A stretch of 5,183 nucleotides of DNA, from assembly GCA_945867875.1 (NCBI GenBank), contig CAMBJF010000175.1, positions 1 through 5,183 on the forward strand, given 5' to 3'. Of this stretch, positions 1 to 5,183 are shown piece after piece. The notes below the pieces were generated by a model, which searched no databases, was not told the DNA's origin, and worked only from the letters and a program-made list of their open reading frames with translations. The number at the start of each line of letters is the position of its first letter. The stretch's first letter is position 1. This stretch comes from an uncultured Ruminococcus sp. Lineage in GTDB: Bacteria; Bacillota; Clostridia; Oscillospirales; Ruminococcaceae. A program made the translations under genes and the position numbers.

Positions 1-46
1 TACACACTGCATATCGTCGGCAGCGTCAGATGTGTATAAGAGACAG
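1..46. other. Illumina Nextera adapter and i5 index (sequencing artefact)
   Basis: This stretch is library-construction sequence, not genome. It has, in order, TACAC (end of the P5 primer, 1-5), ACTGCATA (6-13, which matches Nextera i5 index 506 from memory), TCGTCGGCAGCGTC (14-27, Nextera read 1 primer part) and AGATGTGTATAAGAGACAG (28-46, the Tn5 mosaic end). The order and spacing are exactly those of a Nextera amplicon end, so untrimmed read-through was assembled into the contig end. It should not be read as a transposon or as coding sequence, and grpE must not be extended into it. Confidence 0.98.
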
Positions 47-450
47 GCAAGATACTGTTTGAATATCATATCAACACCCTTCTTGAAATTCTCATCGGAG
101 CACTCCGCATTTGCGGCTCTTTCAAAGTTGTCTATGACGCTGAGCACCTCAGTGACCGTCTTGCAGAGAGCATTGTCATAAGCTTCCTGCTTTTCCTTGA
201 TAGAACGTGTGCGGTAGTTGTAATACTCAGCATCGAGCCTGAGATATTTTTCCTTTTCGTCTGCCAGCTCCTTTTTAAGGCTTTCGACCTCTGCCTGAAG
301 CTTTTCTTCGGCGGAAAGCTCTTTCTGAGGCTCTGCCGCAGGCTCTTCTACCTTTTCGGCAGCTGCTGCATCAGCTTCGGGCTGTTTTGCAGCCTCCTGC
401 TCGGCAGCTTCCTGTTCAGTCTTTTCTGTCTGCTTTTTTTCTTCTGCCAT
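47..450 (-). CDS. grpE: GrpE, DnaK nucleotide-exchange factor (N-terminal part, truncated by contig end)
   Basis: GrpE is the cytoplasmic co-chaperone that drives ADP release from DnaK (Hsp70), and so substrate turnover, in the DnaK-DnaJ-GrpE system. About 134 residues are visible from the ATG at 448-450. Residues 1 to about 45 are rich in Glu, Ala, Lys and Gln and look disordered, as is common in GrpE. A long charged helix follows, with the family hallmark KYLRLDAEYYNYRTRSIKEK (compare the usual YLRLxAEFENYRKR) and then VIDNFERA, the equivalent of the usual LLPVxDNLERA. The C-terminal beta domain that contacts DnaK is missing because real sequence stops at base 47, next to the adapter; the gene is probably intact in the organism. 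The ATG follows the hrcA stop by 8 bases, and its ribosome binding site (AAAGGATGA) overlaps that stop, implying translational coupling. It is expected to be under CIRCE control from the hrcA promoter. Confidence 0.95.
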
Positions 451-458
451 TTTGTATA

Positions 459-1514
459 TCATCCTTTCTGTCCGTCATTATTCGTGGTCTCCAGCGCAGG
501 TGTGCTGTCGGGTTCTTCCGATATCATCTCGCTTATCTTGTCGGTCATATACTCGATGTAAGGTATCACCTTTGCATAATCGAGTCTCAAAGGACCTATA
601 AGTCCAAGCGAGCCTGCTGTACGTTTGCCCTTTTTGATGGGGGAAACGATCATACTGGAATTTCCGATAACGAAGCCGCCGTCCTCGCTGAACAGGACCT
701 TAAGCTCGCTGAAACTGTCGTCCAGCATCTTTGAGAACTCGTTTTTCTGTTCAAAGAATTTGATAACGTCGCCCGCTTCGATATCGTTTCGCTTGAGAAG
801 ATTTCTTTCGCCGCTGACGTGAACATCAGACTGCATAAAGCCCTTCGCAAGCTCCCTTATTCCCTTCATAAGAGGAGAAAGGGTAACTGTATATGCACCC
901 ATCGCCTCCGCAAGACGTTCCAGCGTTTCGTCCGAAAGGCTGTCCACGCTCATTCCGCTGAGGTTCTTGGTCATATATTCATTGAAAAACGCAAGCTGTT
1001 CATTTGTAAGGTCGAGCTCCAGCCTGCAAACCTTGTTCTGTATGTTTCCCGATGAGGTTATCATCAGGAGAACGTACATATGCTTTCCTGTGGGGACCGC
1101 ATCGACCTTTGCGATCACTGAGAACTGAGGTGAGCAGTTTGAAACAACTGCCGCACAGTCCGTTATTTCCGCAAGAGCCCTTGTTGCATTGTCGATGAGG
1201 ACTTCCTCCGAGGAGTAATCATCACCGAGAGCCTTGTCAAGCATCTCCTTTTCGTCATCGGAGAGCTGCTTTTTCGGCATAAGGGTCTCGATATAAAGTT
1301 TATAGCCGCTGTATGTGGGGATACGTCCCGCAGATGTGTGGGGCTGCTCCAGAAAGCCCAGCTGCTCAAGCATTGCCATATCGTTTCTGATAGTGGCTGA
1401 TGAAACTCTGATATCGGGCAGAGAAGCGATGGCTTTTGAACCTACCGGCTCACCTGTACGAATATATTCATCAACGACCGCCGCCAGAATTTTCAGCTTT
1501 CTGTCGTCCAGCAC
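459..1514 (-). CDS. hrcA: HrcA, heat-inducible transcription repressor
   Basis: HrcA is the dimeric repressor that binds CIRCE operators and holds class I heat-shock genes off; in studied bacteria its activity depends on GroEL. With the start chosen here the protein has 351 residues, close to the usual 340-350. The N-terminal winged helix covers about residues 1-75, with the signatures EYIRTGEPVGSKAI, VSSATIRNDMAMLEQLGFLE and QPHTSAGRIPT. A central GAF-like region follows, and the C-terminal part carries GSLGLIGPLRLDYAKVIPYI, matching the family motif GtIGviGPtRMdY. A polar tail ends the protein. I chose the GTG at 1512-1514 because the family start (LDDRKLKILAAVVDEYI) begins there and GAGGGTGAT lies upstream at ribosome-binding distance. 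A GTG at 1539-1541 would add nine residues but lacks a well-spaced ribosome binding site and lies within a CIRCE-like half-site. First gene of an operon with grpE. Confidence 0.96.
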   Translation of the reverse strand: MLDDRKLKILAAVVDEYIRTGEPVGSKAIASLPDIRVSSATIRNDMAMLEQLGFLEQPHTSAGRIPTYSGYKLYIETLMPKKQLSDDEKEMLDKALGDDYSSEEVLIDNATRALAEITDCAAVVSNCSPQFSVIAKVDAVPTGKHMYVLLMITSSGNIQNKVCRLELDLTNEQLAFFNEYMTKNLSGMSVDSLSDETLERLAEAMGAYTVTLSPLMKGIRELAKGFMQSDVHVSGERNLLKRNDIEAGDVIKFFEQKNEFSKMLDDSFSELKVLFSEDGGFVIGNSSMIVSPIKKGKRTAGSLGLIGPLRLDYAKVIPYIEYMTDKISEMISEEPDSTPALETTNNDGQKG

Positions 1515-1520
1515 AGGCTC

Positions 1521-1536
1521 ATCACCCTCTTCCTTT
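1521..1536 (-). promoter_or_regulatory. hrcA ribosome binding site that decides the start
   Basis: On the minus strand this reads AAAGGA followed by GAGGGTGAT, just upstream of the GTG at 1514. GGTGAT and the preceding purines match the region complementary to the 16S rRNA 3' end. The GTG at 1541 is preceded instead by AATATCAA, with the nearest purine-rich run about 22 bases away, inside the CIRCE element. This favours the shorter protein, though the start is not proven. Confidence 0.6.
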
Positions 1537-1557
1537 AGCACTTGATATTTTTGTCTG

Positions 1558-1584
1558 TTAGCACTCCTCTTTCCTGAGTGCTAA
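1558..1584. promoter_or_regulatory. CIRCE operator (perfect 9-9-9 inverted repeat)
   Basis: TTAGCACTC (1558-1566), a 9-base spacer and GAGTGCTAA (1576-1584) match the CIRCE consensus at all 18 arm positions. CIRCE is the binding site of HrcA. It begins 4 bases after the -10 box, so it covers the expected transcription start near 1580-1583, and bound HrcA would block initiation. In the transcript the repeat can also fold as a 5' hairpin with the purine run AGGAAAGAG in its loop. Confidence 0.98.
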
Positions 1585-1588
1585 TTAT

Positions 1589-1616
1589 ATTATACACCAT
1601 TTTTCCGACTTGTCAA
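1589..1616 (-). promoter_or_regulatory. Sigma-A promoter of the hrcA-grpE operon
   Basis: On the minus strand, TTGACA (1611-1616) and TATAAT (1589-1594) are both exact consensus boxes, separated by 16 bases. The start of transcription is predicted near 1580-1583, inside the CIRCE element. The strong consensus fits a vegetative promoter limited by repression rather than one needing an alternative sigma factor. Confidence 0.93.
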
Positions 1617-1634
1617 GGGGTTTTTGAAAAAAAA

Positions 1635-1661
1635 TTAGCAAATTAATATAGAGAGTGCTAA
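1635..1661. promoter_or_regulatory. Second, degenerate CIRCE operator upstream of the -35 box
   Basis: TTAGCAAAT (1635-1643), a spacer of exactly 9 bases and GAGTGCTAA (1653-1661) keep the CIRCE geometry. One arm is perfect and the other differs at its three innermost positions, giving 15 of 18 matches. It lies 18 bases upstream of the hrcA -35 box, and its centre is 77 bases from the centre of the perfect CIRCE, so the promoter is bracketed by two potential HrcA sites. Binding by HrcA is inferred from the match only. Confidence 0.75.
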
Positions 1662-1708
1662 AGAGATGCCGCAAACGACGCAGCAGAGCAATTTATCATT
1701 ATAAAAGA

Positions 1709-1741
1709 ATTCTGCTGCACGATCATTTCGTACAGCAGAAT
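1709..1741 (-). terminator. Rho-independent terminator of the antiporter gene
   Basis: Two 14-base arms (1709-1722 and 1728-1741) enclose a 5-base loop, starting 11 bases after the antiporter stop codon. In the minus-strand transcript all 14 pairs form, one of them a G-U pair, and the stem is followed by UCUUUUAU. In the plus-strand transcript the same position would be a C-A mismatch, so the stem is best formed by RNA from the antiporter gene. It separates that gene from the heat-shock operon downstream on the same strand. Confidence 0.85.
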
Positions 1742-1752
1742 CAAAATTTTTA

Positions 1753-2964
1753 TTACTTAGCAGCGACAGCAGGCTCTTTCTCTTCGACCTTACCTGCATC
1801 GTTTTTATCCTTGAAAACCACCTTTAACAGAACAGGCGTTATGATAGTTGTGAGAACGACCATTATAACGATGGGAGCGAAGAACTTGTCGCTCATAAGT
1901 CCCACAGCCTCGCCCTTGTTTGCAACGATAAGGGCAACTTCTCCACGGGATATCATACCCACGCCGATCTGGAGGGATTCCTTGTTTGAATACTTGCATA
2001 TCTTTGCGCCGAGACCGCAGCCGATGACCTTTGTAAGAACAGCCACCAGACAGATAATAACGGTGAAGAGCACTATCTCAAGGTTCATCTTGGGGAGAAC
2101 TACCTTAAGACCGATACTTGCGAAGAATATAGGCGAAAGGAGCAGATAGGAAAGTGTATCAAAACGCTTGGTAACGTAATCAGCCTTATTTGTTCCCGAA
2201 ATTGCAAGACCAGCGAAGAACGCACCTGTGATATCCGCAACGCCGAAGAATTCCTCAGCACAGTATGCAAGGACAAGGCAGAATGCAAAGCTGATAACAA
2301 CGTATCTTCTGAGCTTTACAGGGTTGTTGTCGGTCCACTTCTTGAATGCGTAGTGGTAGCCAACAGCGGCAACGAATGTGAATACGAAGAAGCCGAGTAT
2401 CTTAAGGAGCACCATTCCGATGCTTACAGAGGAGTCAGCCATACTGATGACCATTGTAAGAGCGATGATTCCGAGGATATCATCTATGATAGCCGCACCG
2501 AGGATAGCATTTCCCGCAGGGGTTGAAAGCTTGCCCATTTCCTTAAGGGTCTCAACGGTGATACTAACGGAAGTTGCTGTAAGAATGATGCCGATGAAGA
2601 TGTTCTGGAGCATCTTGTTGCCGTCAACGGAATCGTTGAAGAAATATGCGGCAGCCGCACCGCCCAGCAGAGGAACTATAACGCCTATGAGAGCAATAAG
2701 GAAAGACGCCTTTCCGGTACGCTTAAGCTCATTTATATCGGTCTCCAGTCCTGCGGCGAACATCAGAACGATAACGCCGATCTCGGAAAGGCAGCTGAGC
2801 ATCTCCGTGTTATGTATCCAGCCGAGACAGGCAGGTCCCATGATAACGCCCGCAATAAGCGCTCCAACTACCTGAGGGAGCTTTATCTTCTTGGAGAAAA
2901 GTCCCAGTACCTTTGTACTGATAAGGATAAGTGCTATCGAAAGCAGGTACGAATAATCTTCCAT
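1753..2964 (-). CDS. Cation/proton antiporter, CPA2 type (Na+/H+ exchanger family)
   Basis: This inner-membrane secondary transporter should exchange Na+ or K+ for H+, serving ion and pH balance. Its 403 residues form about 13 hydrophobic segments from residue 5 to 384, the layout of NapA-like members of the Na_H_Exchanger family. Hallmarks are LPQVVGALIAGVIMGP (29-44), ILTATSVSIT (127-136), AIIDDILGIIALT (158-170), ITGAFFAGLAISG (245-257), LSPIFFASIGL (276-286) and GMISRGEVALIVA (336-348). The Asp161-Asp162 pair matches the ion-binding DD of electrogenic antiporters, and Lys312 in TKVIG may be the lysine that pairs with it; that assignment is by motif only. The tail (386-403) is short and charged, and there is no RCK (TrkA-N) domain as in KefB/KefC. 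GGAAGGGA precedes the ATG. It has its own promoter and terminator. The transported ion cannot be told from the sequence, so no gene symbol is given. Confidence 0.93.
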   Translation of the reverse strand: MEDYSYLLSIALILISTKVLGLFSKKIKLPQVVGALIAGVIMGPACLGWIHNTEMLSCLSEIGVIVLMFAAGLETDINELKRTGKASFLIALIGVIVPLLGGAAAAYFFNDSVDGNKMLQNIFIGIILTATSVSITVETLKEMGKLSTPAGNAILGAAIIDDILGIIALTMVISMADSSVSIGMVLLKILGFFVFTFVAAVGYHYAFKKWTDNNPVKLRRYVVISFAFCLVLAYCAEEFFGVADITGAFFAGLAISGTNKADYVTKRFDTLSYLLLSPIFFASIGLKVVLPKMNLEIVLFTVIICLVAVLTKVIGCGLGAKICKYSNKESLQIGVGMISRGEVALIVANKGEAVGLMSDKFFAPIVIMVVLTTIITPVLLKVVFKDKNDAGKVEEKEPAVAAK

Positions 2965-3015
2965 AAAAATCGTCCCTTCCTATTTGTAATATAGTAGATT
3001 TTAAGTTCAGTCTGA

Positions 3016-3044
3016 ATTATAGCATAATATTTGTGAACATTCAA
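3016..3044 (-). promoter_or_regulatory. Promoter of the antiporter gene
   Basis: On the minus strand, TTGAAT (3039-3044) and a consensus TATAAT (3016-3021) are 17 bases apart, the ideal sigma-A spacing. It would give an untranslated leader of roughly 45 bases before the ATG at 2964. A small palindrome (TGAACATTCA, 3034-3043) overlaps the -35 box and could be an operator. Confidence 0.7.
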
Positions 3045-3267
3045 CATTTATTTTATAAACCTGAAAATTCTCATTTACTGTTAAAACTTGATATACTATT
3101 AACGCCTCTATTGTGAAAAAAGACTGAAAATTGTCGGATAATAGTGTGACGGCAGGGTGAAATTATAATATGTATGTTATGATGTGATAACAGCAGAACA
3201 CCAATCGGAAACATTTTTCACAAATATAAAGCATTTCGTGTGGAATTTATTAAATACATTACAGCTG

Positions 3268-3299
3268 TTAAAGAAGTGTTCATAGAGATGTACTATAAT
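3268..3299 (+). promoter_or_regulatory. Probable promoter of the GGDEF gene (weak -35)
   Basis: TATAAT at 3294-3299 is a consensus -10 box about 50 bases before the ATG at 3350. No good -35 box lies at 16-18 bases; the best match is TTAAAG (3268-3273) at 20 bases. A consensus -10 with a poor -35 suggests low activity or dependence on an activator. The palindrome ACAGCTGT (3261-3268) sits next to the -35 position. Confidence 0.5.
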
Positions 3300-3349
3300 A
3301 ATTGTAATACTACGAAAGCAGTCTCCAATAAGAAACGAGGGAGAAAGCA

Positions 3350-5183
3350 ATGGGAAAGCGCAAGGTCATCGGAATAATACTCGCCGAGCCTGAGGGAATA
3401 TATCAGCAGCACCTGCTCAGGGGGATTTTTGACCGGTGCTGTGTTTATGGCTATAATGCCGCTGTTTTCGCCTCTCTTTCAAAGCCCGGAATGTTCTACA
3501 AGGACTATCAGAAGGGCGAGGCAAACATATATGAGCTCATAAATTTTGACCTCCTCGACGGCGTTATAATTGCCCCCGTCACCCTTTCGGGTGATGCCGA
3601 AACTCAGGCGCATCTCCTTGAAAGGCTGCAAAACGAGTGCAGAAAGCCTGTTGTCTCCATTGATATGCCCTATGGAAATTATCCCGTTTCATACACCGAG
3701 AACCTCCGTGCATTTGCGGAAATGACCGGGCATATTATCAAAGAGCATAAGTGCAAAAAAATATATTTTCTTTCGGGACAGGCTGACAACCCCGTTTCTG
3801 GTCAGCGCATCGAGGGATATAAGTCCGCAATGACCGCACACGGTCTTGATGTGACCGATGATATGATATTCTACGGCGATTTTTGGTACACAGGCGGCGA
3901 AATGCTTGCGGACAGGATAGCTTCGGGTGACGTGCCTATGCCCGAGGCGGTGGTATGCGCCAGCGACCATATGGCAATAGGTCTTGCAAACCGCCTTGCC
4001 GCAAAGGGCATAAAAGTACCCGAACAGGTCATAGTTACGGGCTATGACGGCATTCCCGAAGCGGTGCTCAACGATATCACCATAACCACCTGCGTGCCCG
4101 ATGTAAAGACAGCGGCGGCAAAGGCTGTGAATATGCTCAGAAAGGAAATGGAGCCCCACAGCGAGCTGAAACCCGTTCCCGAACACAGCGGCAGCGAACT
4201 TAGATTATGCGCAAGCTGCGGCTGCCCCGAAAATACAGCTTACATCAAAAAATGTCTCAGCGATTCGCTTTTCAGCTCGGGTAACAAGCTTTCCGACGGC
4301 AGCGTGGATATCGGCACATTTCTTGAAAGCTATATGTTTGAGAATTTCGCAGGTGCTTCCGACGTTGATGACTGCCTCATAAAAATATGCGGCTCGGATT
4401 ACCTCATCACCCCCTACAGCAGATTTTTCCTCTGCCTTAAAGAGGAGTGGCTCAACACCGATGACAGGACGGAAAAGGGATATCCCGAGAAAATGAAAAT
4501 GGTGATATTCAAGCGTCCTCAGCTGCGTCAGGACGACCCTATGAAGGACTGTTACTCCGCCGATGACAGCAGAAGCGTTTTTGAAACAAAGCTTATGCTT
4601 CCCCAGCTTTGGGAAAGCAGCGATGAACCTACCGTGACTTATTTCTCCCCCGTTCACTACATCACCGAAACTCTCGGCTACTGCGCCCTTGAGTGCAGTA
4701 TGTCTCAGGAGCATATCATCGGCAATGTTTACCGAAACTGGCTGAGAAATGTCAATGCCGCCCTTGAAATGATAAGAGTTCGTGCGGGGCTGCAAATGTT
4801 CTCCGAAAGAGACGCTATGACGGGTCTTTACAACCGCCGTGGAATGGCTGCCGAGCTTGACAAGCTGATGCGCACCGCCAAGCCCACCGACAGGGCAATT
4901 GTTTTCGTCATTGATATGGACAGGCTCAAATACATAAACGACACCTTTGGCCACTCCGAGGGAGATTACGGCATCAAGACGATAGCCCACGTCACAAGGC
5001 AGATATGCAAAAATGACGAGATATGCGTGAGAGCAGGCGGCGATGAGTTCTACATCATCGGAATAGGCGACTACAACTCCATTGATGCTCTTGTCCGTGC
5101 AGAGCAGTTCAATCAGGTGCTTGCGGAGACCGACAAGGCGGCGGGCAAACCGTATGAGATATCCGCCAGCATCGGCTGCTGCT
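3350..5183 (+). CDS. LacI-type sensor / GGDEF diguanylate cyclase (C-terminus cut by window end)
   Basis: The protein probably makes cyclic di-GMP from GTP in response to a small ligand, perhaps a sugar. There are 611 residues visible and no stop codon. No signal peptide or membrane segment is seen, so it should be cytoplasmic. Residues 5 to about 275 resemble the ligand-binding part of LacI-family regulators (DGVIIAPV at 70-77, GQRIEGY at 151-157, VVCASDHMAIGLANRLAAKG at 201-220, VPEQVIVTGYDGIP at 223-236), but no helix-turn-helix precedes it: the fold starts at residue 5. A CASCGCP motif (287-293) ends this part. Residues 300-455 form a middle region, perhaps GAF-like (GYCALE near its end). 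A helix (about 455-487) leads into the GGDEF domain: DAMTGLYNRRG (488-498), DMDRLKYINDTFGHSEGD (522-539) and GGDEF (563-567), with the catalytic residues present. The inhibitory-site RxxD is KNDE (554-557). The start is supported by GAGGGAG upstream. Confidence 0.92.
   Translation, partial: MGKRKVIGIILAEPEGIYQQHLLRGIFDRCCVYGYNAAVFASLSKPGMFYKDYQKGEANIYELINFDLLDGVIIAPVTLSGDAETQAHLLERLQNECRKPVVSIDMPYGNYPVSYTENLRAFAEMTGHIIKEHKCKKIYFLSGQADNPVSGQRIEGYKSAMTAHGLDVTDDMIFYGDFWYTGGEMLADRIASGDVPMPEAVVCASDHMAIGLANRLAAKGIKVPEQVIVTGYDGIPEAVLNDITITTCVPDVKTAAAKAVNMLRKEMEPHSELKPVPEHSGSELRLCASCGCPENTAYIKKCLSDSLFSSGNKLSDGSVDIGTFLESYMFENFAGASDVDDCLIKICGSDYLITPYSRFFLCLKEEWLNTDDRTEKGYPEKMKMVIFKRPQLRQDDPMKDCYSADDSRSVFETKLMLPQLWESSDEPTVTYFSPVHYITETLGYCALECSMSQEHIIGNVYRNWLRNVNAALEMIRVRAGLQMFSERDAMTGLYNRRGMAAELDKLMRTAKPTDRAIVFVIDMDRLKYINDTFGHSEGDYGIKTIAHVTRQICKNDEICVRAGGDEFYIIGIGDYNSIDALVRAEQFNQVLAETDKAAGKPYEISASIGCC

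Larger units (their letters stand above)
2965..3349. other. Divergent intergenic control region
   Basis: This 385-base region separates the leftward antiporter gene from the rightward GGDEF gene. It is clearly richer in A+T than the genes beside it, and I found no credible coding sequence in it. It holds a good promoter for the antiporter, a weaker one for the GGDEF gene, three copies of TTGTGAA (3031-3037 and 3111-3117 direct, 3217-3223 inverted) and short palindromes: TGAACATTCA at 3034-3043, TGTTAT-N6-ATAACA at 3175-3192 and ACAGCTGT at 3261-3268. Another TATAAT (3164-3169) has no matching -35 box. Confidence 0.7.

Noticed and set aside
28..46. Tn5 mosaic end suggesting a transposon
   Set aside because: It is joined to the Nextera primer and index sequence and lies at the very contig end, so it is a library artefact.
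1539..1541. GTG as the hrcA start (360 residues)
   Set aside because: It has no well-spaced ribosome binding site and forms part of a CIRCE-like half-site; the GTG at 1512-1514 fits the family start and has a ribosome binding site. It is not fully excluded.
1655..2149. Open frame of 164 codons on the plus strand
   Set aside because: It runs through the degenerate CIRCE, the terminator hairpin and the antisense of the antiporter gene, and has no family resemblance.
2378..2875. Open frame of 165 codons on the plus strand
   Set aside because: It is antisense to the conserved membrane segments of the antiporter, and its translation has no recognisable domain.
3164..3169. Additional TATAAT box in the divergent region
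   Set aside because: No -35-like hexamer lies 16-18 bases upstream, and in A+T-rich DNA this hexamer is expected by chance.
3207..3220. Catabolite-response (cre) site candidate GGAAACATTTTTCA
   Set aside because: It lacks the central CG and mismatches the consensus at three informative positions.
3689..4186. Open frame of 165 codons on the minus strand
   Set aside because: It is antisense to the LacI-like sensor domain and its Cys- and His-rich translation is typical of an antisense shadow.
4205..4990. Long open frame of 261 codons on the minus strand
   Set aside because: It lies wholly antisense to the GGDEF gene, whose catalytic motifs are unmistakable. The antisense frame is open because of codon bias, and its translation shows no recognisable domain.

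Overview
The window reads as a fragment of a Bacillota genome of the class Clostridia, most like a Ruminococcus-type gut or rumen anaerobe. This rests on CIRCE/HrcA control of a heat-shock operon, frequent ATA and AGA codons, A+T-rich intergenic DNA, and a cytoplasmic LacI-type-sensor/GGDEF protein of a kind common in clostridia. The taxonomic call is an inference from style, not from a marker gene. The first 46 bases are not genomic: they are an Illumina Nextera adapter with its index, so biological sequence starts at base 47.

Layout: bases 47-450 hold the start of grpE (minus strand, cut off by the contig end). Bases 459-1514 hold hrcA (minus strand), 8 bases ahead of grpE in the same operon. 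The hrcA control region (1535-1661) has a consensus sigma-A promoter with a perfect CIRCE operator at the expected start of transcription, a second degenerate CIRCE upstream of the -35 box, and a further half-site close to the hrcA start. Bases 1709-1741 form a strong hairpin that ends the upstream transcript. Bases 1753-2964 encode a 403-residue, 13-helix CPA2-type cation/proton antiporter (minus strand). Bases 2965-3349 are a divergent, A+T-rich control region without a gene. From 3350 to the end of the window, on the plus strand, runs a large cytoplasmic signalling protein: a LacI/periplasmic-binding-protein-like sensor, a middle domain I could not firmly assign, a linker helix and a GGDEF diguanylate cyclase domain, truncated in its last part by the window end.

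How the genes relate: hrcA and grpE form the start of a classical class I heat-shock operon (dnaK and dnaJ would be expected next, beyond the contig end). HrcA represses its own operon through CIRCE, and GrpE is the nucleotide-exchange factor for DnaK. The antiporter lies upstream on the same strand but has its own promoter and terminator, so it looks like a single-gene unit. The GGDEF protein is transcribed away from it, and nothing in the sequence ties the two functionally except the shared intergenic region. The most interesting items are the operators bracketing the hrcA promoter and the ligand-sensing diguanylate cyclase with a non-canonical inhibitory site. I saw no mobile element, CRISPR array, tRNA or rRNA, and nothing I would call an entirely new system.
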